In this document: piece by piece, positions 12,501 to 24,800 of the stretch
How positions within the stretch are numbered: the stretch's first letter is position 1
Layout of the letters: each line of letters begins with the position of its first letter
Assembly (NCBI RefSeq): GCF_963576545.1
Contig: NC_083654.1
Location: forward strand, 17,878,199-17,942,198
Origin: Limanda limanda
Taxonomy: Eukaryota > Chordata > Actinopteri > Pleuronectiformes > Pleuronectidae
Direction: 5' to 3'
DNA: 64,000 nt
The notes under the pieces: generated by a model
What the model was told of the DNA's origin: nothing
Databases searched by the model: none
Seen by the model: only the letters and a program-made list of their open reading frames with translations
Position numbers and translations under genes: made by a program

Positions 12501-14796
12501 TTTCTTTGATATAAACAATTCTTTATTTCACAGTAAAAATGCATTTAGTGGAGTTTTTACATAAAAAGGCATCTGAATACCTGGTTCTGTGGATAGCAGC
12601 TTGTGTGTGAGTGACACAGAGACGAGGAAAAGGGAAGTATTTAATAATCCTGGTTGTACTCACTTCACACGGGCCTCAGTCCAAACTTCCTGTTTTCTGT
12701 GATTCACCGCCTGAAGAGAAAAGACACATTTTCAGCATTTTTTGATTTTCTCCCTGCCTGTTTTTTCTGTTTGTGATTTCCTGCTGGTGGCCCTCGGCCT
12801 CTGATGTGTTTAAACGGAGTCTTACTCAGCTGCGTTCATGTCAGACCATGAAGAGACATCACCGGCAGCGGTGCAGGGATTCAAAGAGGACAGTCGCAGC
12901 AGCAGCAGCAGCAAGCCTCCACCTCCCCCACCTCCATCAGTCAGGTTGTGGGAAGAAGTTACCATCACATCAGTCACATCAAAGTGTGGCTCTGCTTCCC
13001 TGAGGAGGAGAGCAGGAGGAGGGAGAGAGGGATGAAACGGGAGGAAAATGGGTTAAAAGTCAAGGGATGGAGGGAAAGTAAACATTATTTATCACGCGGG
13101 ATGAATTAAACAAAAGATATTAATGATCACACAGCAATGAAAGACACTGACACTCTCCCTGATTCACCAGATGCTGAAGGTGTAAACACGTCTTCTATAA
13201 CTATTTCAGTGGCTGCTCCTACATGAATCTAATAAAGAAAGTGTGAGTGCTGCTGGAAGCACGCTGACATCTGTCCACAGCTGTCTCACCTGTTCTGACT
13301 ATACACCCTTTTAAAACCTGCTTCACCTGCCCGTTCAATTATTAACTCACCACTAACCGACTTGTAGCTGAACTTTAAGCTTCACTTTCTGTTTTCATTG
13401 TTTCACCAAACACTGCATGAACGAAATGAAACCGTCAGACAGGAGCTGCATGTGTTCAAACCAATCATGTTAAGAATTAATAACATGAAAGGAGTTAAGT
13501 TTATTTTCTATTGTTATAAAGTATTTGAAGTTGGGAAGTGGTGGATTGTATATTATTAGGTTAATTTAGCAAGTGTCACGATTGTTGAATTGGTTTAGTA
13601 ACTATTTTTATATCAGTGATAAAAGCAGATTAATTTTTATTTTTAAAACAAAGATAAAAATGTTATTTACTTATTGTTTAACATGGTACTAACCAGTCCA
13701 CAGGTCTAATTAACTACATTTAATTAATTATTTATTTTCCCAATGAATGAATCATGTAAGGACCTTGTTTTGTAGTCACCTAATCAATTGGACTAATTAC
13801 GGCTTTGTCTTTAAACTTGTTTTCACACTGACGTCCTGTGCCGACACAGTTTGACCTCAGAATTAAATTCCTCTCACATTCTCTTCGTCTATTCATGAAG
13901 CAAAGAGCCAAACGCCTGATTTTCCAGAGGGAGACGATAAAAGCCTCGACCGGAAAAGAGTCCATCACAACACCAGCACTGGGAACAGTGGAGTGGATTT
14001 GTGGTGGGAGAACGTGAACCACGCAAACAAATCCAAAGATTTCTAGGCCAATTTAAAACCTGATGGATTTAAATAGTAAAACCGAAACAAACAGGATTAG
14101 AAAAACAGATTTTGAGGTTAAGTATCGTTACCTGTCTTCCGAGAAACCTCCTGAAAAACATGTTTTAAATGATCTTATTGGGATTAATGGGAAAACACAT
14201 TTGCAGGAATGTCCACACAGGCTGAAATGTGCAGCCTCAGTGTTGACATTCCTTCATCATGAATAATACGTTATCTTATATCTATAGTTTAATTGCTTTA
14301 TTTCAGAAAACATTAAATATTTAGAGCACATTTTAAGGTTTTGGATTTCACAAAATGGCTGCATCTTCTTTGCAATAACAGCGAGTAGTTAAATAAGTAA
14401 AACATGATACATGTCGTCAACTAGTTATTTACAAATTATTATTATTAAGAACTATGTCTGTTACATTACTTTAACCTTTCTGGATTAACGTTACATCAAC
14501 AACCTATAGGAAACGTGCTCTTGTTACAAAACAGTTTTGAGCAGTAATAAAATACTGATTAAATCCTGCCCTCAAATTGCAACGCCTACCTCTATAAAAT
14601 TCAGTAAATTATGTAATAATTTTAATTAACTTTGATGATCTTCTAAGAGTCTCTGGTTATCACTATGATGACAATGTTCCAGTTGAGGCACAACCTGATG
14701 TTATTTAATGATGGCTGCTGGTAGTTAGAGGCGGGGGTGCGACAGTCCATCCAGCAGAGGAAAGAAAAAGAACAACACAGTTTTTAAACTCAGATT
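12500..14796. other. Intergenic DNA between the rprd2 3' end and celf3
   Basis: Mostly AT-rich with no recognised product. An open minus-strand stretch at 12822-12999, a possible terminal exon near 12660-12720 and a minus-strand AATAAA near 12520 are discussed as a finding. They are not called as a gene. Confidence 0.5.
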
Positions 14797-15818
14797 TTTA
14801 TTAGTCAATACAAGTAAAACGAAACTGAAGCCGAGAATCTTCATCCTCTCCAAAAATGCATTTCTTCTGCGTCGGTGTTGGCGGGTAAAAAAAAACAAAA
14901 AAGGAACTCTCACACCTCCCTCTCTCTCCCTCTCTCCCTCTCTCTCCTTCAATCTCTGACGTGTGCCGCTCTCCTTCAGGGAAATCAACGAGACGTGAAA
15001 CTGTCGCCGAAGGGATCTTAACGCTTTGGTGGAGAAAGCAGTTCTTCACAAATACATAACATTCGCAGTTTGGAAAAAGGTGAAAGTAATCTTGCACCAA
15101 ATCTCTTCCGTTGTAGGACAAACAGGAACTCTGTATAAATACACTGTGTTTTTGTTTATAAAGTGAAATTCAAATTGATGTTTTTACCAAAAGCTACTGG
15201 GAAACTGCTGCTGTGGAAGAGAAGCAGTCAGAACTGCTCGGTGACAAACTAAACAGCAGCGGAATCGTTCTACGTTAATTTCGTATTCTCTTAGCAAAAA
15301 TAACTATCTGCGGATTCGATGGAAGAACATGAGAACGGCCTTTCACAAGAGGACAGAAGCTCGGCCGCATGCACACCCTCATACCATGCACACGCACACT
15401 GACCTATATCAAACTGACGCTCCGTTACATATTTAAAGAATTGCTTGAATTCTGGAGCAAGTAAAACAAAAAGTGAATTATATATATCCACCTCTTTTTT
15501 TCTTGGATCTTCTGTCTGCACCCTTCAGCCCAGCCGCCCGCTCAGAGCCTCTGGTTCCCTTCACCTCTCTGGGAGTTGATTTTCCTAATCGTCCTCTACT
15601 CATCCACGTTTGCACTTTTCTTCTGGCAGCTGGTGGATTTTGTTTCTTCAGCATCACCTCCCTCCGTCCCTCCGACTCCCACCTCAGTATCTGCGACATT
15701 CACGGTTTCAGATTTTGACTTGTAAGGCTACTGTCTATCTTTAAAGTCTTGCCCCCCCCCCCCCCACACCTTCACGTCATCCACAGTGATTGGAGAGAGC
15801 TCGGAACAAAGTCTCCCG
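14797..15818 (-). other. rprd2: rprd2 3' UTR with polyadenylation signal
   Basis: After the TGA at 15821-15819 there is about 1 kb with no credible coding sequence. The first good minus-strand AATAAA is at 14802-14797, so I infer a UTR of roughly 1.0 kb. Confidence 0.5.
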
Positions 15819-18800
15819 TCAGTACCGGGGGGGTGGAAAGGGTCTTTTTGGTGGAAACATTGGACCAGGATGTCCCCCCCCACCTCTTGGACCTGGACGC
15901 TTGCCTCTTAACCTTGGATCGTGGCCGTGGAACCGAGGAAAGGGCCCGCGTGGGGGTCCCCTGGGGTGGGGGTGGGGGTGGTGTGCAGGGTGGGGTGGGC
16001 GGTGTGGATGTCGTAGACCGAGACGAGGCGGTGGTGGTCCTCTTGGAAGGTAGTGGGGAGGAGGAGGGGGGCTGTGCCGCTGGTAGTCGTGGCTAAAGTA
16101 AGGGTCTTCTGAGGGTGGGGGGTTGATGCCTTGGCCTCTCGGGTAGTGGTGGGGGGGGCTGCCGGGCCTGTGGTACTGATCCTCTTGGTGGTGGAACGGC
16201 TCTTCCTGAAAGTGATTGAAATCTTGATGGTGGGAGTCGTCCTGATACCACTCCTGCTCCTCCTGGTAGTGCATGTTGTCTTGGTGGTGGTGGTGGTGTG
16301 GATCCTCAGGGTGGTGGGGGGGGCGCTCGAGCTCCGACTCGTCTGGATGGAACATGGACTTGTGCTGATGGTCGTGCACCACCATGCCACTGAAGGTGCT
16401 GTCCGGTCGGGGCCCAGGTCCGTCCCCATGGCGGTTCATCCCCTGATGATGATGTTCAGGGTGAATCATCGGACTGCTGGTCACGAGCGGGGGGGCGTCG
16501 TAGGCCCGAGGAGGCGGAGGTAACTGTGGGACAGGAGGGAGGTTTCCTCTGAAGAAGCCAGGGGGCATGGTGGCCCCCTGCTGGGGAGCGAACCCTGGAG
16601 GTACCCCAGTCTGTTCTGTTTGGTACTGATAATGTCCTGATGTCTTATTTTCTCCGGGACCCCCAGGCACTGCTGCGTTGAACCCTCTGGGCGGCTGAGA
16701 GCCCCCCTCTGGGAAAGTGTCACTGTACCAGTTCCTGTCGTTCATCCCCTGGAAGCCTCCGCCTGCCTGGGAGCCAGCGGGGCCGCCCGGGGCTCTCTCT
16801 CCAGGCACCAGCCCTCCTGTTGGTGCAGAGAACTGCTGGAAATGTGCTACAGATGCAGTCATCCCATGATCTGACATCTCCTGTTGGCCACCAGGGGGCT
16901 GCTGGTACGCCTGGCCGTTCTGAGCCACGCCCTGCTGGAAGTGAGCCGGCTGCTGGGAGCTGCTGAGGTTCTTCTGAGTTCTGCTCTGATTCGCAGCCGG
17001 AGCCGTTTCAACAGTTTCACCAACTTTCAACTGATTTGAGTTCGAGGGAAACGGGACCACAGGCTTGTCCATGACCTCATCTTGAGTGGGGGTGCCTCCC
17101 CCCTCGTCCCGCACTGGAGTCCCCCCCCGGGTGTCTGTGCCGGTTACTGGGCTGACGTTGTCACCTCCTGCTGGTTTCGCAGCGAACCCCAAGTCGAATG
17201 CACTGAAAGCAGAGTTCCCTCGCAGGAAGCGGTGGATTTTAGACTCTAAACTCGAAGCGGACTTGGACGGCTCCGGCTCTGTCGTCAGATCCATGTCTCT
17301 ATGGAGAGCCTGCACCAGGGCGGAGGCTCGGTTAGAAGTCTGGGGGGGGGCTTGGGAGATTGTGCTTGGTTTTACAGAAGAGCTTGGTGTTGAAGGCACG
17401 GGTGCAACAGAGGAGAGAGACGGGCTCTGGGGGGGGGCTGCTACTGCAGCTGTGGACGAAGGAGGAATCTTGCCTGAACTGGAGGACGCTGAGGAGACAC
17501 TTGCAGCTGGGCTGCTCAGAGTCGAGGAGATGCCTAAGAGAAGGAAAGAAGAATGAAGAAATGTATTTTGAGCAAGCTGCTTTGAATGTATATTATAAAA
17601 TAGAGTCAAGATATAAAGTTTTTGTTTAAAATCTAAAAACAGAGAACTCTTTAGTCTCACCCGCAAAGCTGCTTTTGCCCTGGACTTTGGACAGAGCTCC
17701 CAGGAGATCTGCAGGAATCACGTCCACCTTGGACAGGAGGTTCACCAGTGAACTGGCATCCTGAGAGGCCACAGAGATCACAGGTGTGGCAGCAGGAGCC
17801 GCGGCAGGAGGACTCTCCACCAGAGGTCCTGCAGGACAGAGAGGAACACTCCCAGTAAATCACTGTCCAGAGCACATGAGGTCTGCAGTGGAATCAGAAC
17901 ATTTACAGCAGGAGGCTGCGATTCAATCCTCTACACTTCTGTCTGGCAGATCATTTAGGCGTTGCGCCACATTATAGATTTGCAAAGGTAGTTAGTTGTT
18001 TCATAGAAGACAAGATACACCAATCATCAGTGCACAGAGTTTATTGATACTCTTCATGTATTCTTATACCTTATTCAATTTTATTTTGGAAAAGAGGAAT
18101 ATTATGACATCAGAAGTGCACAAAGGAATTGTAGATGTTCACATTGTGTCACATGCTGTGAGGTTCAGACACAGAAACAGTTGTTACATTGGAACAGTTC
18201 AGAGTTTCCTTCAATTTTATTACAATGTTATGAATCCGCCTGTTTTTATGCCAGCAGCACTCACCTGTGTTCTTCATGACTGCGCTTAAACTGTTGAGGA
18301 TGGAGCCAATTTTACCCAGGTCAACGCTCTCAACACTGGCTACGGGAGCGACCACAGGGGGCGTGACCTGTGCCACAGGGGGCGTGACCTGTGCCACAGG
18401 CGGCTCTGTGGCGGCCGGTGGTTCCTTGTTTGCAGGCGCTGGAGTGGCCACCTCCTGGTGGGGGGGGCGTTCTGTCTGCTGCTCTACTGAGGAGAAACAT
18501 ACGGCAGGAAGAGAGAGAGTTGTGAAGCCAGATCAATCTCATTTTATATTTAGTTTTAAGGCCACATAGTTATGGTTAATCAGTTTTTACTAGTGAGGAT
18601 TTAAAAAGGCAAGAGGTCACTCCGTTAACACGCAACAAAAAATATTGTTAACGGTTTTACATAAGATGGTTCCTTAAATAATAATAATAATGATAACGAA
18701 TGACGAAGAGGTTAAACTGTTAGTTGACGTCTTTTAAAGCCTCCTGAAGGTGTAAAGCGTGTTATTGCCAATAAAAAAAAAAAAATTGGATATAAAAGTG

Positions 18801-21800
18801 TGAAATGTCACATTTACAACCAAGTGTAGTTCTTCAAATTCATATAATTTTCATTAAATGGATCTGTGGCTGCTAAAATGTGATCGAGAGAACCTTCCAC
18901 GAACCAGGGTCGGAGCGAAAACACTCGGAACTTCTCCAATAACGTGTGATACGAGTCTCTTGAGATTTTTCTGCATAATTTAACGACTTCACTCCTCAGC
19001 TGCTGCTCATTTTCATTATTTTTAACACATTTTGAATTGAATTCCAGAAATCCAGATTGGATAATCATAATTATCTTTGAATTATTTAAAAAGGGCTTTC
19101 ACTGCCCACTCCCTCACCTATAATGCCTCCGCTCTCAATCTCCTCCTCAGAGAGCTCCATGTCTTCCACCTCACGATTGTCCTTCTGTCCAACGGTCTCT
19201 GGGTCTCTGGGGGAACCTCCTCCCAGTGAGGACAGAGGACTCGGGGCCGGCGGCTCTGCTTCGTCATCCATGGCAGAGCCGTCGAGATCTGGATCCGGGT
19301 TGGCCAGGTCCATCCCGTGGAAGGGCGACTCGGACCCGGTGGGAGACGGCGCGTCGGCGGACGGCGAGGGGAGGGGCGACTCGTCCAGGTCGGGTAAGGT
19401 GGCCTTCAGGGAGTCCAGCTTCCGCTTGAGGTGCAACACGCGGTTAGCAAACGTTTGGTAGGCCTGGAGAGAAATGTAAAGATGGACGAGGTTGATGATG
19501 TGTTAATAAATGAAAAAAACGAAATGTTTATAGCCAGATTAATTAACACTGCTCTATAATTGTATTTAACGTCAGGTTAATGTTTCTGGTCATTTTAGGA
19601 GGAGTTTTATCACATTAAATTCATTGTGGTGTGTACTTTTCTGTCATTTCAGTTAATGTAGCATCAATAACACTTAAACTGCATCTACTAAATAAATGCT
19701 AATACTGCCATAAAACAAGGGGTTGCATTATACGCTGCTATAAAACACTATATTCATTTCTTATTGATTGAAAACTCAGGCTGGAACCATAAACAACAGA
19801 TGTTTGTCTCTTACATTAGCGACAATCTTGACCTCCTTGTACTGCATCTCATAGAAGATGTCCGCGTTGGTGAGGGCCTCCATGAGAGGAGGGCCTGTTT
19901 TGCTTTGTTTGTCAAAATACTTGACAAACTCCTGTAGCTGCGTGTTTCCTTCCTCAAAGTCCTTGGAGAACTTCTTTCCTCCGGCCTTATCTGTCAGAAG
20001 GAATGCATAGAGGTATTATAAAAGGTAAACTATGAGGTTTTAAGGTTAGGACAGAGACCCAGACGCCATTACTCAGGCAGCACAGACAGTGTGAGAAGTC
20101 TTAATCAGGCACCTTTGAGCTTCTTGAGAGCCTCAGAGCTGCAGATGTCAACTCTCATAGCCGCCTGCTGTTTTTCCCTCATGTCCAGATCCGCCAGGGA
20201 TTTCTTGTACTTGGCCAGTTGGTCTATTAGCGCCTGGGGCTGAAGCAGATGGAGCCGTCAGTAACACAGTCAGACGTACACAACATTTGAATAAAAATAA
20301 ACTGTATGCAGAGCCGTCTTTTGTTACCTTCATTCTTAATATGTGAATGTGACGGTTTAATTAAGGATTTTTGGTTTGAATTGGAATTTCTCCCTTACCA
20401 CAAACTCTGCGACAACCTTGGATTGTAGATCTGCTTTGGACTCGACTGGAGCTTTAAAAAAAATAAAAATAAAAATAAATTGGACATCACATCAAACAGG
20501 CAAATATAATGCGTGTGTGTGCAACATACAGTATTGAAATAAAAGATTTGAATAAAAACATCAGCCAGTTGAATATAAATACGCTAACAACAACATATTC
20601 GTAAGTTAAAAGACCAAAATCAGTACATGAAGTGTTACAATTATTAAAACTTTGTACAGTTGGTGTTGAGCTGAAATATTCAAGCTCTATATATTTGGCT
20701 GTATTTTTGTTGTCTTTTTATTTAGAATAAAATGTATGGTTAAACTGTAAAACATCAAGGCTCAATTACATTTCTTTCTTTTAAGGGTTTAATAACATCA
20801 ACTTAGGATTCACTGACAATTTGTTTAAAATACAGCTTATACATTGTGTATGATTTTTTTTTTACTCCCCAATATCTGTATCGGCCCCAAAAATCCATAT
20901 CTGTCGGGCTCTATAAAAATGAATAGGCCAACACACTTACTTTTCTGCTCCACAGGCGTCTCAGGCGGGGACTCCTCCTTGATTAAGCCACTCCTGAGCT
21001 CGGAGATGAGCGTCCCTGCATACACTCCTCTCTCCTCCCAGATGGACAGTATCCTTTCCAGTTTATTAATCACCTTGGCGTCACCTTCTTGGCTGGAGAC
21101 GGGAGACGGGATGACAGAATAAGAACAAGGGAGGCCAGAGATTTATGTTGCTGTAATGACGTTTGCTTTATTTATGTATGAGGAGTTTCCATGAATGGAT
21201 AAAACCCAGACAAGGACGAAGTGAGAGAGAGAAAAGACAAAAGGATAAGGTTGACAGGAAGGAGAGGATAAACAGGACATCCTACACAAAGATCATCACT
21301 GCATCTAATAAGCTCTGAATCAGAGCTGAGCAACGACACGTTCCACCGCCACAGAAACCGACATTTCCACAAACGACTTACTTGACCAGACCGAAGGCCT
21401 CCGGGAGCACCTCGGCGAATTCCGCTCGATACACGACGGCGTTTTTCCTTTTACAGTTCTGGATGACATCGTTGGCGAGGTAGAACAGGTTGAGTCTGTG
21501 CGGGGCGTCAGCTGACAGAGGACAGAGGAGACAGACTCGTTAGCTTGACTGGCAGATCGGCGACGGACAATTATCGGATATTTGCAGACATCATTGATTA
21601 TTGTCTAGATTAACTAATTAATCAGCTACTCTGTGTCTGCAAAGTGCCAATCACCTTCAACCACATCCTAACAAAGGACAAATTGGTCTGATGAGCAAAC
21701 CACAAACACATTGAATGAGAAAAGCGAACAAACATATCTTGCATAGTTTACAAGTAAAGTAAATTCATTATTCGGATTAATGTAATGGCGGAATAAGATG

Positions 21801-24800
21801 TCAAAAATCATCTCTTATTAAATCAAATTGTTTCTTTAAAGATTTCCTCTGATCCAAAGGGCAAGAGAAAGAGAAAACATAACCCATCTGTTACGGACAA
21901 CAAATCAATATTGTCTCTTTATACTTCACATACAGAGTTCACCTTTCTCATCAACCCCTTCCTTTAATTAACCATAAGACGCAACCACTCGACTACATAA
22001 TGCAACTGTCTCATTAGAGAATAAGTGCCACCATGCTCTGTACCACTTTAAGTTACTTGAGAATGTTAGAAGCTTTGTTAAAGACATTAATTCATCAGTA
22101 CTTTAAAAGTGTAGGAACCAGTCGTACAAATACAAAACGACTACATCAATGAATCTTATTTTGACCAAAAAGTAGACTGACAGGAAAGTGATTATTGTGT
22201 TTAAAATGTAAACACTGTGATTAGGGTGCAAATCTTTTTAAACATAATACCTTTAAATACAACAAAGCCAATTCTCTTAATCGAAGCACAAACTTTCATT
22301 TGCAGAGTTACAACTTTCTGACAACAGAGCAAATACAAAACAGTTAAACCCTTTGTTAACAGAGAAATAAATATGTTAATTTTTGACATGTTTGTACTGT
22401 ATCCACACTGTCAGTCATATGTATTCAAGTGTTCACCACACAACAATAATGATAATAGCAAGTCCTGAAGTTGCTTCAAGGCAAACTGACTGACGTGTGT
22501 GATCTCATTAGCAGAACAACAGATAATAATGTTTCCCCAACAGAAAGCTATTTGTTCTCATTTCAAATGTGACGCACAATAAACAAACAACCACATGAGA
22601 CAAAGATCAATTGACAGTGAGCCACGGCCTGACTGTAACATTTGACAAACTTCTCTAAAACAAAGATCTACCAGGAAACTTTGACATAAAAGTCAGTGAT
22701 TAAACACACAAAAGAAAAATAGTCACCAGAAATGCGAGTGTGTAATGTTTGTAATAAATTATCTGACCAGGAATTTAATTTCATTAAAAATCAAAGAATG
22801 TTTCAATAACAGAAACAAAACAAAAACTCAGACCTCTTCAGGTTAGCATAGTAAACACAAGAAACCTTCTAACATCAAACTGGTGCAACAGGTTGACAAA
22901 ACACTTTATTCTTGAGGTTATTAAATTGTAAAATCCACAGGTTTGTTATCGATTAAATCTGCAACTTGCTTTTTATATTGTTAAGTGTAAAAATACCAAC
23001 GATAGGACAAAAAATGGCATTTTATTTAAAGCAGCACCAGAAAAAGATCAACATAGTTTCTTGATAAATAACTATCAAAGTCGAAAAATACAGTTTTGAT
23101 TTATATATTCAGGTGTTTATATTCTTTGACTAAATGAACAATCCATGCAATTCTATGCAGTTATTCAGCATGTCAAATATATTTAACATCTCAGTTGTGA
23201 CCTTTGTCTTGGACAATGATTAATGCAGCACCAGGCCTCGTGAATATGAGTGTTGTTTTTAAAGGGCTTTTAAAAACTCAGGTTTATAAGTCACATGTTC
23301 TTAGATCTCGTAGCCAAAGCTCATGCCATGAATTTGAGTTAAGAAATACAGCAATTAGAAGACATTAGCAGATAAAAAACCACAGCCCATTACTGTTAAT
23401 CCACAGATATGATTATGCAAACTTTACAACTTGTGATAGGACAGAAAAACAAACCTAAAAACAGACGTAGAAAGACAATAAATGCTTCAAAACCTCAACT
23501 CAAAAGAGACAAGGTGCAAAGGAAGTTTAAGTTGTATTTTTATCATATTTTATAAAACCTCATGTGTACGATTTTGGCTTTAACATTTTAATTTAGCATA
23601 AAAGCTCTCGGTGTTAAAACATGTTCTACTTTGACTGCTCTAGCAGTGATAATCGCAATGTCATTATTACTTTCTGAAAGTTGAGAAAAACAATTTCTAG
23701 TTTATGTCCAGATACACTATCTCTCTAGGTTGTAAGATATTTTCCTTGTGAGCTGATCTAATTGTTTATGTCCTATCGACCCATTTGTCAATTATGAAAT
23801 ACCAGAAAGTAATTACAAATGGGTTTCACTGGTGGCCGGTCTAAGTAACTGGCATTTATCAATATTTGTATTGGTGAGATTTTCTTCAAGATGAGCAATG
23901 CCTTGATTTATAGTTAAATCACTTGATTATCAAAAATGGATCTGACATCAACTGCAGCCCTTTGGCAAGAGTTTTTTTACAAACTGTATTATTATAGTTC
24001 TATTGAAAAACCAGACTATCATGTTATGGCAGTTTGTTTCTAATCCAGCAGGCGAGCCAACCATCCTCAAATGTCAACTGTAAAAAAAATACAGCAATAC
24101 TGAACAGAGCAGCTTCATGGCCCAAATAACCTGTTTAGTTTTCTGATCTCCCCTCAATGACTCAAACTTTCAAACAAGTACGGTGAACATCAAAAATGAA
24201 AGGTTTGGTTTATTCTTAAGTCATTTTTGACACAAGATTATGGGATATTATTGGACCCTGTAGATACTTTGCGCAAAAAAGGTGTAAATTCCCAACAAAT
24301 GTGTATATAAATCAATCATAAATCATATCTATGAGCTGGGTAATCAAAGCTCTGTGGGTCGGATTTCTTTGAATTTTAGGTGGGAGGTCTTCAATGCAAA
24401 CATCTGAACAACAATTGTACGTAACCTATTTTGAAAACGAACTGATGCACTGTTTACATGAGACTTTTTAGGGGGCCCCTGGAGGTGGGGCCCCGGGAGC
24501 TTTGCCCAGCTCCAGATCTGAACAGCATAACAACACAGAAACAGATATCCACATTAACAAGATCATTAGCAGGCCAAGCAAGTTTGTCTTGTCAAAGCAT
24601 GAGGCAGCGTGAGTTTAGGAAATCATTCATCAGGGGGGAAATAATCCAATTTAAATTCCACCGAGCAGAGTCGGCTGCCAACTTATTAAACTGAGAGGAA
24701 CTCGTTTTAAACTCAAGATCCTAGGTGGTCAGAACCAGGAGTTAAAACAGCAAATATCTCACATTCAAACAATATCAATATTTACTGCAATCTATCTATA

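Noticed and set aside
16131..16523. Plus-strand open frame of 130 codons, Val- and Leu-rich
   Set aside because: It is the antisense shadow of the rprd2 last exon, caused by biased codon composition.
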